From: Oscillospiraceae bacterium
GTDB taxonomy: Bacteria; Bacillota; Clostridia; Oscillospirales; Ruminococcaceae
Length of the DNA: 64,000 nucleotides
Direction of reading: 5' to 3'
NCBI GenBank assembly: GCA_017887325.1
Contig: JAGHIE010000012.1
Location: forward strand, 28,091-92,090
How positions within the stretch are numbered: position 1 is the first letter of the stretch; every line of letters starts with the position of its first letter. A model generated the notes under the pieces. That model had not been told where the DNA came from. It did not search any database and saw only the letters and a list, made by a program, of their open reading frames with translations. Positions 8,308-17,675 of the stretch are shown in pieces. A program made the position numbers and the translations under genes.

Positions 8308-8589
8308 CTATTGAGCAGCGTAAACGCTTACTTTTTTGCGGTCACGACCAACGCGTTCAAATCTTACAACACCGTCGATTTTAGCAAATAATGTATCGTC
8401 AGAACCACGACCAACATTTTCGCCTGGGTGAATGTGAGTACCACGTTGTCTTACTAAGATGTTACCAGCTAAAACGAATTGACCGTCAGCACGTTTTGCA
8501 CCTAATCTTTTAGATTCAGAGTCACGTCCGTTTTTAGTAGAACCAACACCTTTTTTATGAGCAAAAAATTGCATACTTAACTTTAACAT
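8308..8589 (-). CDS. rpmA: 50S ribosomal protein L27 with cleavable N-terminal extension
   Basis: 93-residue bL27. The N-terminus [20 protein letters not shown] contains the Firmicutes extension ending in QFF before AHKKG. That is the site cleaved by the Prp protease, exposing the tail that reaches the peptidyl transferase centre. The rest is standard ([45 protein letters not shown]). Third gene of rplU-prp-rpmA, two bases after prp and followed by a strong terminator. Confidence 0.97.
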   Translation of the reverse strand: MLKLSMQFFAHKKGVGSTKNGRDSESKRLGAKRADGQFVLAGNILVRQRGTHIHPGENVGRGSDDTLFAKIDGVVRFERVGRDRKKVSVYAAQ

Positions 8590-8591
8590 AC

Positions 8592-8909
8592 TTACACCTC
8601 CGAAATTGTGAGTTTAATTGTTCCATGATAATCTTCTGATAATAACTTCAAGTGCATATAAAACGCTTGTAAAAAGGCAACAGCACAGCTATTATCACCA
8701 TCAGGTAATGAAAGTTTAATTTCATTATCTAAAACTACAACATCAGCATCAACTTTTAGAATTTCTGTAATTCCATTAGCTGTGCATTGCAAAGCTGATG
8801 TCACACTAGCACATACAATGTCTTGTCCAAAATCGGCAAAACCTGCATGTCCTGAAACTGAGAATCCTTTATAAACACCATTTTGTTTATAAAACACTGC
8901 ATTAATCAT
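8592..8909 (-). CDS. prp: Ribosomal-processing cysteine protease Prp
   Basis: 105-residue protease that removes the L27 N-terminal extension. The catalytic His (residue 21, in SGHAGF) and Cys (residue 33, in [12 protein letters not shown]) of the family are both present. Its position between rplU and rpmA is the conserved one, five bases after rplU and two before rpmA, and the neighbouring L27 carries the expected cleavage sequence, so enzyme and substrate match. Confidence 0.95.
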   Translation of the reverse strand: MINAVFYKQNGVYKGFSVSGHAGFADFGQDIVCASVTSALQCTANGITEILKVDADVVVLDNEIKLSLPDGDNSCAVAFLQAFYMHLKLLSEDYHGTIKLTISEV

Positions 8910-8914
8910 ATTAA

Positions 8915-9226
8915 TTAAGCGTTGATAGATTCAATTCTTACTTTAGTGTAAGCTTGTCTGTGACCCATTTTACGAGAAGAAGATTTTTTAGGTTTGTAAG
9001 TAAATACAGTGATTTTTTTACCTTTACCGTTTTTAACAACTGTAGCTTTTACTGTTGCATTTTCAACGTAAGGAGCACCAACAACCATACCATCTTCTTT
9101 AGCGATAGCAACAACTTTATCAAAGTTTACTTCTGCATTTTCTTCAACATTTAATTTTTCGATGAAGATTTCATCGCCTTCGTTTACACGATATTGTTTT
9201 CCACCTGTTTCAATTACTGCGTACAT
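8915..9226 (-). CDS. rplU: 50S ribosomal protein L21
   Basis: 103-residue bL21 starting [14 protein letters not shown] at the ATG at 9226. An in-frame GTG at 9238 is part of the ribosome binding site AGGTG (9236-9240) and would add four atypical residues. C-terminal [33 protein letters not shown] RNA-binding tail is present. First gene of rplU-prp-rpmA; its leader contains a CACCT stretch able to pair with the ribosome binding site (see leader). Confidence 0.96.
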   Translation of the reverse strand: MYAVIETGGKQYRVNEGDEIFIEKLNVEENAEVNFDKVVAIAKEDGMVVGAPYVENATVKATVVKNGKGKKITVFTYKPKKSSSRKMGHRQAYTKVRIESINA

Positions 9227-9235
9227 TCTATAAGG

Positions 9236-9330
9236 CACCTGCCTTTTCTATAATCTCGCTATGTTCTAAGGTGTTATACAATAAAAAATTGCATAACTTT
9301 AAAACCCGACATATGCGGCAAGATAATTTT
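9236..9330 (-). promoter_or_regulatory. L21-type ribosomal protein leader
   Basis: Leader RNA before rplU resembling the Firmicutes L21 leader. On the minus strand it has GCCGCATATGTCGGG and then TATAACACCT, and CACCT (9269-9273) is exactly complementary to the rplU ribosome binding site AGGTG (9236-9240). That suggests autoregulation at translation, with L21 or L27 as candidate ligand. Family assignment is from memory of the Rfam motif; pairing is visible in the sequence. Confidence 0.65.
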
Positions 9331-9396
9331 ATCATAAATGCAATTTTAAGTCAACATTTTTATGATATCAAAATCGTATAATTTGTTTTAACTAAA

Positions 9397-10146
9397 TTAC
9401 ACCATTTTAGACATATCGTACATACCAGGCATTTTATCTTTTAAAAAGATAGCAGCATTAATACTACCAACAGCAAAAATTTCTTTACTCATAGCTTGAT
9501 GTTTTAAAGAAATGATTTCATCATGGCCTGCAAATATAACTTCGTGTTCACCAACAATAGTTCCACCTCTTACAGCATGAATACCTATTTCGTTCTTATC
9601 TCTTTTAACTCTCTTTGAATGTCTATCATAAGTATAATTTAAACTATTATCCATAGTTTCATTAATAGCATCTGCAATCATTAAAGCTGTTCCACTTGGT
9701 GCATCTATTTTTTGATTATGGTGTTTTTCAATAATTTCAATATCAAATTGACCACCTAATATTTCAGTAGCTTTTTTTGCTAAGTTTACTAATAAATTAA
9801 CACCCAATGACATATTAAAAGAGAAGAAAATAGGAATTTGTTTAGAACATTCATTTATATATTCTATTTGTTCTTTAGAAAATCCAGTAGTTGCCAAAAC
9901 AACTGGTGTATTTGTTTTTATTGCATAATCCATTAAATCGTTTAATAGATCAGGATTTGAAAAATCAATTATAACATCTGCTTTACCGTCAAATTCGCTT
10001 GGTTTTGCGTAAATTGGAAAATCACTATATGTTTGTGTATATTTATCAAATCCAGCAACAACTAAACAATCATCTCTCTCGTCAATACATCTGCTTATAA
10101 CTTTACCCATTTTACCATTTGCGCCACTTAATATAATCTTAGTCAT
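9397..10146 (-). CDS. dapB: 4-hydroxy-tetrahydrodipicolinate reductase
   Basis: NAD(P)H-dependent reductase of the diaminopimelate/lysine pathway, acting after DapA. 249 residues: N-terminal Rossmann fold (MTKIILSGANGKMGKVI), the conserved ATTGF turn, and the catalytic/substrate segment EIIEKHHNQKIDAPSGTA with the His-His pair. Last gene of asd-dapA-dapB. A hairpin lies between dapA and dapB, so it may be expressed at a reduced level compared with asd-dapA. Confidence 0.96.
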   Translation of the reverse strand: MTKIILSGANGKMGKVISRCIDERDDCLVVAGFDKYTQTYSDFPIYAKPSEFDGKADVIIDFSNPDLLNDLMDYAIKTNTPVVLATTGFSKEQIEYINECSKQIPIFFSFNMSLGVNLLVNLAKKATEILGGQFDIEIIEKHHNQKIDAPSGTALMIADAINETMDNSLNYTYDRHSKRVKRDKNEIGIHAVRGGTIVGEHEVIFAGHDEIISLKHQAMSKEIFAVGSINAAIFLKDKMPGMYDMSKMV

Positions 10147-10180
10147 TTTCTTTCACTTCCTAAATCAAATAATTTAATAA

Positions 10181-10204
10181 AAAGGGCAGAAAAATCTGCC
10201 CTTT
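10181..10204 (-). terminator. Hairpin between dapA and dapB
   Basis: Perfect stem AAAGGGCAGA / TCTGCCCTTT with a four-base loop; on the minus strand followed by TTATT. It could partially terminate after dapA or protect the dapA mRNA end. Confidence 0.7.
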
Positions 10205-10216
10205 AATACTTGTATA

Positions 10217-11110
10217 CTATTTTACTTCAATACCTGTATTAATTAATGTGTTTTTTAAAGTTTCAATATTAGCATCTGTCATTCTGTATAAAGGCATACG
10301 ACATTCACCAACATTCATACCCATCAAATTCATAGCTTCTTTAACAGGTATAGGATTTACATCAATAAATAAATCATTACATAAAGGTAATAAATCTAAT
10401 TGTAACTTCATACTTTCTTTAACTTTACCATCAAAATATAGTTGGCAAATATCATGAGTTTCTTTTGGTAAAACATTTGATAAAACAGAAATAACACCAA
10501 TACAACCCAAAGATAACATAGGAACAATTTGATCATCGTTACCAGAATAAACATCTAAATTATCACCACATAAATGTCTAATCTTAGCAACTTGAGAAAT
10601 ATTACCACTAGCTTCCTTAACAGCTACTATATTAGGAACTTTTGACAATTCATAACAAGTTTCTGGTGTAATATTAACGCCTGTTCTACTAGCTACAGAA
10701 TATACAATAATAGGTAAATTTACACTTTCAGCTACCATTGTATAGTGTTTAATAAGACCTCTTTGAGAAGTTTTATTATAGTAAGGAGTAACTAATAATA
10801 AACCATCAGCACCTAAAGCTTCTGCTTCTTTAGATAATTTGATACAGTAATTTGTATCATTACTACCAGTACCAGCAATTACAGGCACTCTTTTATTAGT
10901 ATGCTCAACAGCAAACTTAATAACAGCACTGTGTTCATCATGGTCTAAAGTTGAAGATTCTCCAGTAGTACCACATATAATAATAGCATCTGTGTGATTT
11001 TCTATTTGAAAATCAATAAGTTCACCTAATTTTTCATAGTTAACAGACATATCCTCATTCATAGGAGTAACAATTGCCACGCCTGCACCAGTAAAAATTC
11101 TGTTTTTCAT
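10217..11110 (-). CDS. dapA: 4-hydroxy-tetrahydrodipicolinate synthase
   Basis: Condenses aspartate semialdehyde with pyruvate, the first committed step to diaminopimelate and lysine. 297-residue TIM barrel with CGTTGES, the YYNKTSQRGL active-site Tyr segment and the Schiff-base Lys in IVAVKEASGN. GGAGG lies nine bases before the ATG. Between asd and dapB in pathway order; all three are presumably under the lysine riboswitch before asd. Confidence 0.97.
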   Translation of the reverse strand: MKNRIFTGAGVAIVTPMNEDMSVNYEKLGELIDFQIENHTDAIIICGTTGESSTLDHDEHSAVIKFAVEHTNKRVPVIAGTGSNDTNYCIKLSKEAEALGADGLLLVTPYYNKTSQRGLIKHYTMVAESVNLPIIVYSVASRTGVNITPETCYELSKVPNIVAVKEASGNISQVAKIRHLCGDNLDVYSGNDDQIVPMLSLGCIGVISVLSNVLPKETHDICQLYFDGKVKESMKLQLDLLPLCNDLFIDVNPIPVKEAMNLMGMNVGECRMPLYRMTDANIETLKNTLINTGIEVK

Positions 11111-11164
11111 TAAAAAATTCCTCCAATAATTAATTTAATAATGTATATTATTAAATTTTAATAA

Positions 11165-12244
11165 TTAGTCCATAAAGCCTTGTGCTGTAAGTAATTCTGC
11201 TAATAAAACAGCTCCACCAGCAGCACCTCTTAATGTGTTGTGTGACATACAAACAAATTTATAATCATATTGTGTATCTTCTCTTAATCTACCAATTGAT
11301 ACTGCCATACCATTTTCAAGTTCTCTAGCAGTTTTGATTTGTGGTTGATTATCTTCTTCAAAATAATGTAGGAATTGTTTTGGTGCACTTGGTAAATTTA
11401 ATCTTTGTGCTTCACCAGCAAAATTATTCCATTTTTCTTTTATTTCTTCTACGCTTGGTTTTTTATCAAAAGAAACGAAAACTGCAGCTGTATGACCATC
11501 ACTTACTGGAACTCTGAAACATTGAGTTGTAATAGCTGGAGTTGTTGCGTCTACAATTTCATCGCCTTCAACTTTACCCCATAATTTTAATGGTTCTTTT
11601 TCAGATTTTTCTTCTTCTCCACCAATGAATGGGATTAGATTATCAACCATTTCTGGCCATGTTTCAAAAGTTTTTCCAGCACCTGATATAGCTTGATATG
11701 TACATGCTAAAACTTTAGTAATACCATATTCCATTAAAGGATGTAAAGCAGGAACATAGCTTTGTAATGAACAGTTTGATTTTACAGCTACAAATCCTTT
11801 TTTTGTACCTAATCTTTTTCTTTGTGCATCAATAATAGCTGTATGATCAGCATTGATTTCAGGAACAATCATAGGAACATCTTTTGTATGTCTATGCGCA
11901 GAGTTGTTTGAAACAACTGGACATTCTGCTTTTGCATAATCTTCTTCTAATTTTTTAATTTCATCTTTTTTCATGTCAACAGCACAGAAAACAAAATCAA
12001 CTAAACCAGCTATTTTTTCTATATCGCTAGTTGCATCAAAAACAACCATATTTTTCATATTTTCTGGCATAGGTGTTTTCATAGCCCATCTATTGCCAAC
12101 AGCTTCTTCATAAGTTTTTCCAGCACTTCTTGAAGATGCTGCTAAAGCTTTTACTTCAAACCAAGGATGATTTTCAAGTAAACTAGCAAATCTTTGACCT
12201 ACCATGCCTGTTGCCCCAATTATACCTACATTATATTTTTTCAT
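11165..12244 (-). CDS. asd: Aspartate-semialdehyde dehydrogenase, archaeal/fungal-type subgroup
   Basis: Reduces aspartyl phosphate to aspartate semialdehyde, feeding lysine, threonine and methionine synthesis. 359 residues from the ATG at 12244 (GGGAGG upstream). Rossmann motif GIIGATGMVGQRF, catalytic Cys in KSNCSLQS (about residue 158), and ISGAGKTF. The spacing and sequence, including NNSAHRHTKDVPMIVPE and C-terminal HNTLRGAAGGAVLLAE, fit the archaeal/fungal-type subgroup rather than the E. coli type, which is a reasonable finding in Clostridia. First gene of asd-dapA-dapB and immediately downstream of a lysine riboswitch. Confidence 0.94.
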   Translation of the reverse strand: MKKYNVGIIGATGMVGQRFASLLENHPWFEVKALAASSRSAGKTYEEAVGNRWAMKTPMPENMKNMVVFDATSDIEKIAGLVDFVFCAVDMKKDEIKKLEEDYAKAECPVVSNNSAHRHTKDVPMIVPEINADHTAIIDAQRKRLGTKKGFVAVKSNCSLQSYVPALHPLMEYGITKVLACTYQAISGAGKTFETWPEMVDNLIPFIGGEEEKSEKEPLKLWGKVEGDEIVDATTPAITTQCFRVPVSDGHTAAVFVSFDKKPSVEEIKEKWNNFAGEAQRLNLPSAPKQFLHYFEEDNQPQIKTARELENGMAVSIGRLREDTQYDYKFVCMSHNTLRGAAGGAVLLAELLTAQGFMD

Positions 12245-12309
12245 ACTACTAAACCTCCCATTTTTACAAACCAACTTCTACACCTATAAAATAATATTTT
12301 TATAAAAAT

Positions 12310-12334
12310 GCAAAAAACCGGTTGAAAACCGGTT
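12310..12334 (-). terminator. Riboswitch-associated terminator before asd
   Basis: Minus-strand hairpin AACCGGTT-ttc-AACCGGTT followed by TTTTTTG, between the lysine aptamer and the asd start. Its ACCGG/CCGGT arms can also pair with the CTACCGG at the aptamer's 3' end (12412-12419 region), a plausible switching arrangement. Confidence 0.85.
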
Positions 12335-12411
12335 CATCTTATTATATAATAGAAAAGTTCACGACACATATATGCAAATAAAAGACTATTTTATACATTT
12401 AATGCAAATAG

Positions 12412-12608
12412 GCCGGTAGCTCTCCATCTCTACAAAAAGATGACAATTTCATGCTTATTAAACATGAAATCAGGATAATATTCTCGCTAAAACTTCTTAA
12501 AAATAAGAACAAATATTTCCTTCGGCAAATTTCCCTTTCTCATAAACATCAAACGGCTAGCGAAACCTATTTTATGACACTCTTTAAATTTGCGACCTCT
12601 ATCCGATT
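12412..12608 (-). promoter_or_regulatory. Lysine riboswitch (L box)
   Basis: On the minus strand the leader reads GATAGAGGTCGCAAATTTAA, then AGAAAGGGA, GCCGAAGGAAA, further helices and finally GGAGAGCTACCGG. These are the conserved L-box core segments (AGAGGTNGC, GAAAGGG, GCCGAAG, GGAGNGCTA). It precedes asd-dapA-dapB, the expected target, and is followed by an intrinsic terminator. A premature stop of transcription when lysine is high is the inferred mode. Confidence 0.93.
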
Positions 12609-12623
12609 ACTCATTATGCACTT

Positions 12624-12652
12624 ATAATATCATCTTATAAAGAGTATGTCAA
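12624..12652 (-). promoter_or_regulatory. Promoter of the lysine riboswitch-asd-dapA-dapB unit
   Basis: Minus-strand TTGACA (12647-12652), 17-base spacer, TATTAT (12624-12629). It sits just upstream of the riboswitch 5' end. Confidence 0.88.
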
Positions 12653-12691
12653 CCATTTTAAACATTTATTTTTTATACTTTAAAACAGTTA

Positions 12692-12720
12692 TAGAAATTT
12701 TTTCACAAAGCTGTTATAAT
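12692..12720 (+). promoter_or_regulatory. Promoter of queA-tgt
   Basis: Extended -10 TGTTATAAT (TATAAT at 12715-12720) with TAGAAA 17 bases upstream (12692-12697, four of six matches). It lies about 50 bases before the queA start and back to back with the lysine operon promoter. Confidence 0.65.
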
Positions 12721-12772
12721 CTATATTATGTGTCTTTTATTATAAATGTTACTTATAAAGGAGTATAAACTT

Positions 12773-13801
12773 ATGAAAACTCATGATTTTTTCTATGAAC
12801 TTCCAGAAGAACTTATAGCACAAACTCCAATTGAACCAAGAGATCATTCTAGATTACTATACTGTAATAAAGAAACAGGCGAAGTTTGTGATAAACATTT
12901 TTACGATATTATAGATTATTTAAATGAAGGTGACTTATTAGTAGTAAACAATTCTAGAGTTTTACCTGCTAGATTATACGGAAAAAAACTAGAAACAGGT
13001 TCTAATATGGAACTATTATTACTAGAACAAAAAGGCACTTTATTATGGGAAACTCTAGTTAAACCTGGTAAAAAAGCAAAAGTTGGTGCAAAATTTTCTT
13101 TTGGTGACGGACTTTTGATAGGTGAAATTGTTGAAGTTAAAGATGATGGTAACAGACTAATTAAATTTGAATGTGAAGATAATTTTTTCACAACACTAGA
13201 TAAGATAGGACAAATGCCTTTACCACCATATATAACAGAAAAATTAGAAGATAAAGAAAGATATCAAACAGTATATTCTAAAGAAATAGGGTCTTCTGCT
13301 GCACCTACAGCTGGTTTACATTTTACAGACGAACTTATGCAAAAAATTAAAGATAAAGGTGTAAATATAGCAGAAGTTACACTACATGTTGGTTTAGGTA
13401 CATTTAGACCAGTAAAGGCTGATGAAATAACAGAACATAAAATGCATTCAGAACATTATTTTATGTCACAAGAGACAGCTGATATGATAAACGAAACAAA
13501 AAAAAGAGGTAATAAAGTTATTGCTGTAGGTACAACTTCTTGCAGAACTTTAGAAAGCGTTGCAACATTTAATGATGGTCAAATAGTTGCAGGAGAAGGT
13601 TATACTGATATCTTTATTTATCCAGGGTATAAATTCAAAGTATTAGATGGTTTAATCACTAATTTCCATTTACCAGAAAGTACATTAATTATGTTAGTTA
13701 GTGCTTTTTATGGTTATGAAAATACAATGAAAGCATATAAATATGCTGTAGAAAATAAATACCGATTTTTCAGTTTTGGAGATGCAATGATATTAATATA
13801 G
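12773..13801 (+). CDS. queA: S-adenosylmethionine:tRNA ribosyltransferase-isomerase
   Basis: Transfers and isomerises the ribose of S-adenosylmethionine onto preQ1-tRNA to give epoxyqueuosine, the penultimate queuosine step. 342 residues from the ATG at 12773 (AAAGGAG upstream; an in-frame ATG at 12746 lacks a site). Motifs: FDYELPxxLIAQ-like [19 protein letters not shown] at the N-terminus, [23 protein letters not shown] and the C-terminal GDAMLI-like [10 protein letters not shown]. It is followed ten bases later by tgt, the usual pair. Confidence 0.97.
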   Translation: MKTHDFFYELPEELIAQTPIEPRDHSRLLYCNKETGEVCDKHFYDIIDYLNEGDLLVVNNSRVLPARLYGKKLETGSNMELLLLEQKGTLLWETLVKPGKKAKVGAKFSFGDGLLIGEIVEVKDDGNRLIKFECEDNFFTTLDKIGQMPLPPYITEKLEDKERYQTVYSKEIGSSAAPTAGLHFTDELMQKIKDKGVNIAEVTLHVGLGTFRPVKADEITEHKMHSEHYFMSQETADMINETKKRGNKVIAVGTTSCRTLESVATFNDGQIVAGEGYTDIFIYPGYKFKVLDGLITNFHLPESTLIMLVSAFYGYENTMKAYKYAVENKYRFFSFGDAMILI

Positions 13802-13811
13802 GAGGTTTTTA

Positions 13812-14945
13812 ATGTATACTTTAATAAAAAAACAAGGAAAAGCAAGACGTGGTGAATTTAAAACAGTTCACGGTACTGTTCAATTACCAGCTTTTATGAA
13901 TGTAGGTACATCTGCTGCAATCAAAGGTGGTATATCTTCATATGACTTAAATGATGAATTAAAATGTCAAGTTGAATTGTGTAATACATATCACTTACAT
14001 ATAAGACCTGGTGATAAAGTTGTAAAAAAACTTGGTGGTTTACATAAATTTATGGGTTGGAATAAACCTATTTTAACAGATAGTGGAGGATTCCAAGTAT
14101 TTTCATTAGCAAAACTTCGTACAATTAAAGAAGAAGGTGTGTATTTTAGTTCACATGTTGATGGTCGCAAAATTTTTATGGGACCTGAAGAAAGTATGCA
14201 AATCCAATCAAATTTAGGTTCAACAATTGCAATGGCTTTTGATGAATGTGTAGAAAACCCATCTACTTTGGAATATGCAACACAATCATGTGCTAGAACT
14301 GTTCGTTGGTTAAAAAGATGTAAAGAGGAAATGGATAGATTAAATAGCTTACCAGATACAATAAACCCACATCAAATGTTATTTGGTATAAATCAAGGTT
14401 GTACATTTGATGATTTAAGAATTGCTCACATGAAAGAAATTGCAAAACTTGATTTAGATGGATACGCAATAGGCGGTTTAGCTGTTGGTGAACCAGCACA
14501 CGAAATGTATAGAATAATAGATTCAGTTGAACCATATATGCCAGCTGATAAACCTAGATACTTAATGGGTGTAGGTACTCCTTGTAACATAATAGAAGCT
14601 GTTAGTCGAGGAGTAGATTTATTTGACTGTGTAATGCCTAGCCGTAATGCAAGACATGGACATTTAAATACTTGGAGTGGTATTAGAAATATAATGAATG
14701 CAAAATACGAATTAGATGATTCTCCTATTGACGAAGAATGTGATTGTCCTACTTGTAGAAAACATTCAAGAGCTTACTTACGCCACTTATTCAAATCACA
14801 TGAATTGTTAGCTATGCGTTTAGCTGTTATGCATAACTTATATTTCTATAACACACTTATGGAAAAAATTAGAAAAGCTATTGAAGAAGATAAATTTGAT
14901 GAGTTTAAAGAAAAATATGTACCTTTACTAGATAAAAGAATTTAA
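13812..14945 (+). CDS. tgt: tRNA-guanine transglycosylase
   Basis: Exchanges guanine-34 for preQ1 in GUN-anticodon tRNAs (queuosine pathway). 377 residues, full length. The catalytic region TDSGGFQVFSLAK, the GGLAVGE and GVGTP motifs and the C-terminal zinc site CDCPTCRKHSRAYLRHL are all present. Strong GGAGG before the ATG and ten bases after queA. No queuosine transporter or preQ1 gene is seen nearby. Confidence 0.97.
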   Translation: MYTLIKKQGKARRGEFKTVHGTVQLPAFMNVGTSAAIKGGISSYDLNDELKCQVELCNTYHLHIRPGDKVVKKLGGLHKFMGWNKPILTDSGGFQVFSLAKLRTIKEEGVYFSSHVDGRKIFMGPEESMQIQSNLGSTIAMAFDECVENPSTLEYATQSCARTVRWLKRCKEEMDRLNSLPDTINPHQMLFGINQGCTFDDLRIAHMKEIAKLDLDGYAIGGLAVGEPAHEMYRIIDSVEPYMPADKPRYLMGVGTPCNIIEAVSRGVDLFDCVMPSRNARHGHLNTWSGIRNIMNAKYELDDSPIDEECDCPTCRKHSRAYLRHLFKSHELLAMRLAVMHNLYFYNTLMEKIRKAIEEDKFDEFKEKYVPLLDKRI

Positions 14946-14968
14946 TTTATGAAAAAGGATTTTTTACT

Positions 14969-15526
14969 ATGAGCTTTTTTGACATTATTTTAATAGGCAT
15001 AAGTCTTGCTATGGACGCTGTATGTGTTTCTGTTTCAAACGGAATTAGTATGAAAGGAAATAAAATAAAGTTAGCAACTATAACATCTATCACATTTGGT
15101 ATTTTTCAAGGAATTATGCCACTAATTGGTTTTTTTGCAGGTAGTTTATTTATAGATGCTTTCTCTAAATATAGTGTATATATTGTAGCTATAATCTTTT
15201 TAATACTTGGAGTTAAAATGATTTATGATGGTTTTAATGAAAAAGATGAAGATGAAACAATTACCAAAATAAGCTTTGGTATATTGATGATACAAGGTAT
15301 AGCAACAAGTATAGATGCTTTGGCTGTTGGCGTAGGATTTTGTGCTATTAAAGTTAACATTGTTACCTGCAGTTTAATAATTTGTTTTACTACTATTGTA
15401 ATGACATTTATAGCATTCCTATTAGGAAAAAAAATAAGAAAAGTTTTAAATAATAATGCTGAAATTTTTGCAGGAATACTCTTATTACTTATAGCTTTAA
15501 AAACATTAATATTTAATTTTATATAA
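14969..15526 (+). CDS. mntP: Manganese efflux pump MntP
   Basis: 185-residue membrane protein with about six transmembrane helices and the internal repeat typical of MntP: the acidic motifs SLAMDAVCVSVSNG in helix 1 and ATSIDALAVGVGF in helix 4 hold the conserved Asp residues for Mn2+. It starts 23 bases after tgt with AAAGGA upstream and ends directly at a terminator, so it is likely the third gene of the queA-tgt unit. No yybP-type manganese riboswitch is visible in the short gap. Confidence 0.92.
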   Translation: MSFFDIILIGISLAMDAVCVSVSNGISMKGNKIKLATITSITFGIFQGIMPLIGFFAGSLFIDAFSKYSVYIVAIIFLILGVKMIYDGFNEKDEDETITKISFGILMIQGIATSIDALAVGVGFCAIKVNIVTCSLIICFTTIVMTFIAFLLGKKIRKVLNNNAEIFAGILLLLIALKTLIFNFI

Positions 15527-15560
15527 AAAAAAACAACGCAATTACTTGCGTTGTTTTTTT
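15527..15560. terminator. Bidirectional terminator between mntP and the kinase gene
   Basis: Perfect 15-bp stem (15527-15541 with 15546-15560), loop ttac, core ACAACGCAA / TTGCGTTGT with A7 and T7 flanks. It serves both convergent genes. Confidence 0.93.
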
Positions 15561-15562
15561 AT

Positions 15563-16335
15563 TTATCCTTTTAAAAAAGCATGTAAATCTGACATATTAT
15601 TATAATACATATCGTTAACCATAGTATTGTTTTCAAACTTCACATTATTAGTGTCATAATTTTTACTTGTAGGAATTTTCAACACAACTTCTGTGCCTTG
15701 TTGAAAGTTAGACTCTATACAAATTTCACCATTTAAAGCCTTGACTATCTCATTAACAATATATAAACCTATACCTGCTGAAGACTTAGAATAAGATTCG
15801 TTTGTAACTTTTTCTAACATCTCTGCTGTCATTCCAGTTCCATTATCTTTGACTGATATAATACATTTATCATCTTCTTCATCAACTGTAATATATATAT
15901 TTCCATCTTCTTTTATTGCTTTTAGAGAGTTATTTATTAAATTAAAAATAACTGCTGACAGCCATTGTAAATCAATATTTATAAAAACTAATTTATCAAT
16001 TTTACTTTGAAAGAAAATAATTTTTTTATCTAAAATTTTATTAGATATATCAACAATTTGCCTTAATTCTTTTTGAACACAAATGATACTTTTTTTTGAA
16101 TTGTTTATTTGATTATTTTTTATCTTTATATATAAATCCATATTACTGGTATTTTTTATCATATTGTAACAATTAGATGATAATGTTTGAAATATTTCAT
16201 CTAGTTGCTCTTTTTCATTTTCACCTAAATATTCTCTAATATATTCTATTCCATTATACAGAGAAAAAACATTTTGATTGTATACTTTTAAAAATTCTAA
16301 TAAAGTGTTATTTTCACAAAGTTCTATTTTTTCAT
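15563..16335 (-). CDS. GHKL ATPase / histidine kinase-like protein, probably frameshifted at codon 2-3
   Basis: The intact open frame encodes 199 residues from an internal Met codon at 16162 that has no ribosome binding site, yet it is open upstream for another 57 codons without any start codon. An ideal start exists at 16335 (AAGGA seven bases upstream, ATG, then six A) but reads into a stop at the fourth codon. One extra A in the A6 tract (16327-16332) would join both parts into 257 residues. The ATPase half has an N box (NLINNSLKAI), G1 (DNGTGM) and G2 (SAGIGLYIV). The upstream helical part looks like a dimerisation region but I see no phosphoacceptor His-Glu motif. No transmembrane segment and no response regulator next door. 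Could be a pseudogene, phase-variable, or a sequencing error. Confidence 0.75.
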
Positions 16336-16598
16336 GTTAAAGTCCTTTTTTATAAAATTATTCTATAAATAACACTACTATTATATGTTTTTTAAGTTAA
16401 AAAGTAAATAGAAAAATAATTCCATTTTTTAAGTATTAAAATTATACAATTTATACAACATTAATTAAAACGCATATTGTTTACATTAATTTTATAATTA
16501 TTTTCATAAAAATATAGTTAAATTTTTATCAAAGTCTTGTATTATTTTTAAAATTGGTATAAAATATAATAGTAAAAAAATATTGGAGGTTTTCAATT
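16336..16598. other. AT-rich divergent intergenic region between kinase and gap
   Basis: About 260 bases, nearly pure A/T, holding the start regions of two divergent genes. TATAAA (16558-16563) and TATAAT (16565-16570) are candidate -10 elements for gap, but no good -35 is found 17 bases upstream. No terminator, repeat or gene seen. Confidence 0.4.
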
Positions 16599-17618
16599 AT
16601 GGCAGTTAAAGTAGCTATTAACGGTTTTGGCCGTATTGGTCGTCTAGCTTTTAGACAAATGTTTGGCGCAGAAGGATATGAAGTTGTTGCAATCAACGAC
16701 TTAACAGCTCCTAAAATGCTTGCACATTTATTAAAATACGATTCAGCACAAGGCAGATATGCTCTAGCTGATAAAGTAGAAGCTAAAGAATCTTCTATCG
16801 TAGTAGACGGCAAAGAAATCAAAATTTACTCAGAAGCTGATGCTTCTAAATTAACTTGGGGTGAAGTAGACGTAGAAGTTGTATTAGAATGTACAGGTTT
16901 CTACTGCTCTAAAGCTAAATCTCAAGCTCACATCGATGCAGGTGCTAAAAAAGTTGTTATTTCTGCTCCAGCAGGTAACGATCTAAAAACAATCGTTTAC
17001 AGCGTAAACGAAGGTACATTAACAGCTGAAGATACAATCATTTCTGCTGCTTCTTGTACAACAAACTGCTTAGCTCCTATGGCTAACGCTTTAAACAAAT
17101 ATGCACCAATCAAATCTGGTATCATGTCAACAATCCATGCTTACACAGGTGACCAAATGATCTTAGACGGTCCTCACAGAAAAGGTGACTTAAGAAGAGC
17201 TAGAGCTGGCGCTGTAAACATCGTTCCTAACTCAACAGGTGCTGCTAAAGCTATCGGTTTAGTTATTCCAGAATTAAACGGTAAATTAATCGGTTCTGCA
17301 CAACGTGTTCCAGTTCCAACAGGTTCTACAACAATCTTAGTTGCAGTTGTTGAAGGTAAAGACGTAACAGTTGAAGGTATCAATGCTGCAATGAAAGCTG
17401 CTGCTTCTGATTCTTTCGGTTACACAGAAGAAGAATTAGTATCTTCTGATATCGTTGGTATCACATATGGTTCATTATTTGATGCTACTCAAACAATGGT
17501 ATCTAAAGTTGCTGATGATTTATACGAAGTACAAGTTGTTGCTTGGTATGACAATGAAAACTCTTACACAAGCCAAATGGTTCGTACAATCAAACACTTT
17601 GCTGAATTATCAAAATAA
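16599..17618 (+). CDS. gap: Glyceraldehyde-3-phosphate dehydrogenase, type I
   Basis: Central glycolytic enzyme oxidising glyceraldehyde-3-phosphate with NAD+. 339 residues: NAD-binding [13 protein letters not shown] at the start, the catalytic Cys in [12 protein letters not shown], the HAYTGDQ segment and [15 protein letters not shown] at the C-terminus. Codon use is visibly different from the neighbours, favouring C-ending codons (e.g. aac, atc), as expected for a very highly expressed gene. It is a single-gene unit here, with its own terminator; pgk and tpi are not adjacent. Confidence 0.98.
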   Translation: MAVKVAINGFGRIGRLAFRQMFGAEGYEVVAINDLTAPKMLAHLLKYDSAQGRYALADKVEAKESSIVVDGKEIKIYSEADASKLTWGEVDVEVVLECTGFYCSKAKSQAHIDAGAKKVVISAPAGNDLKTIVYSVNEGTLTAEDTIISAASCTTNCLAPMANALNKYAPIKSGIMSTIHAYTGDQMILDGPHRKGDLRRARAGAVNIVPNSTGAAKAIGLVIPELNGKLIGSAQRVPVPTGSTTILVAVVEGKDVTVEGINAAMKAAASDSFGYTEEELVSSDIVGITYGSLFDATQTMVSKVADDLYEVQVVAWYDNENSYTSQMVRTIKHFAELSK

Positions 17619-17639
17619 TTTAATTTAAAGTGAATATTT

Positions 17640-17667
17640 AAAGAGCACTCAATTAAGAGTGCTCTTT
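17640..17667. terminator. Terminator after gap
   Basis: Perfect stem AAAGAGCACTC / GAGTGCTCTTT with loop aattaa, followed by TTATTTTATT. Convergent anti-sigma gene ends nine bases further, so it may work both ways. Confidence 0.92.
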
Positions 17668-17675
17668 TTATTTTA

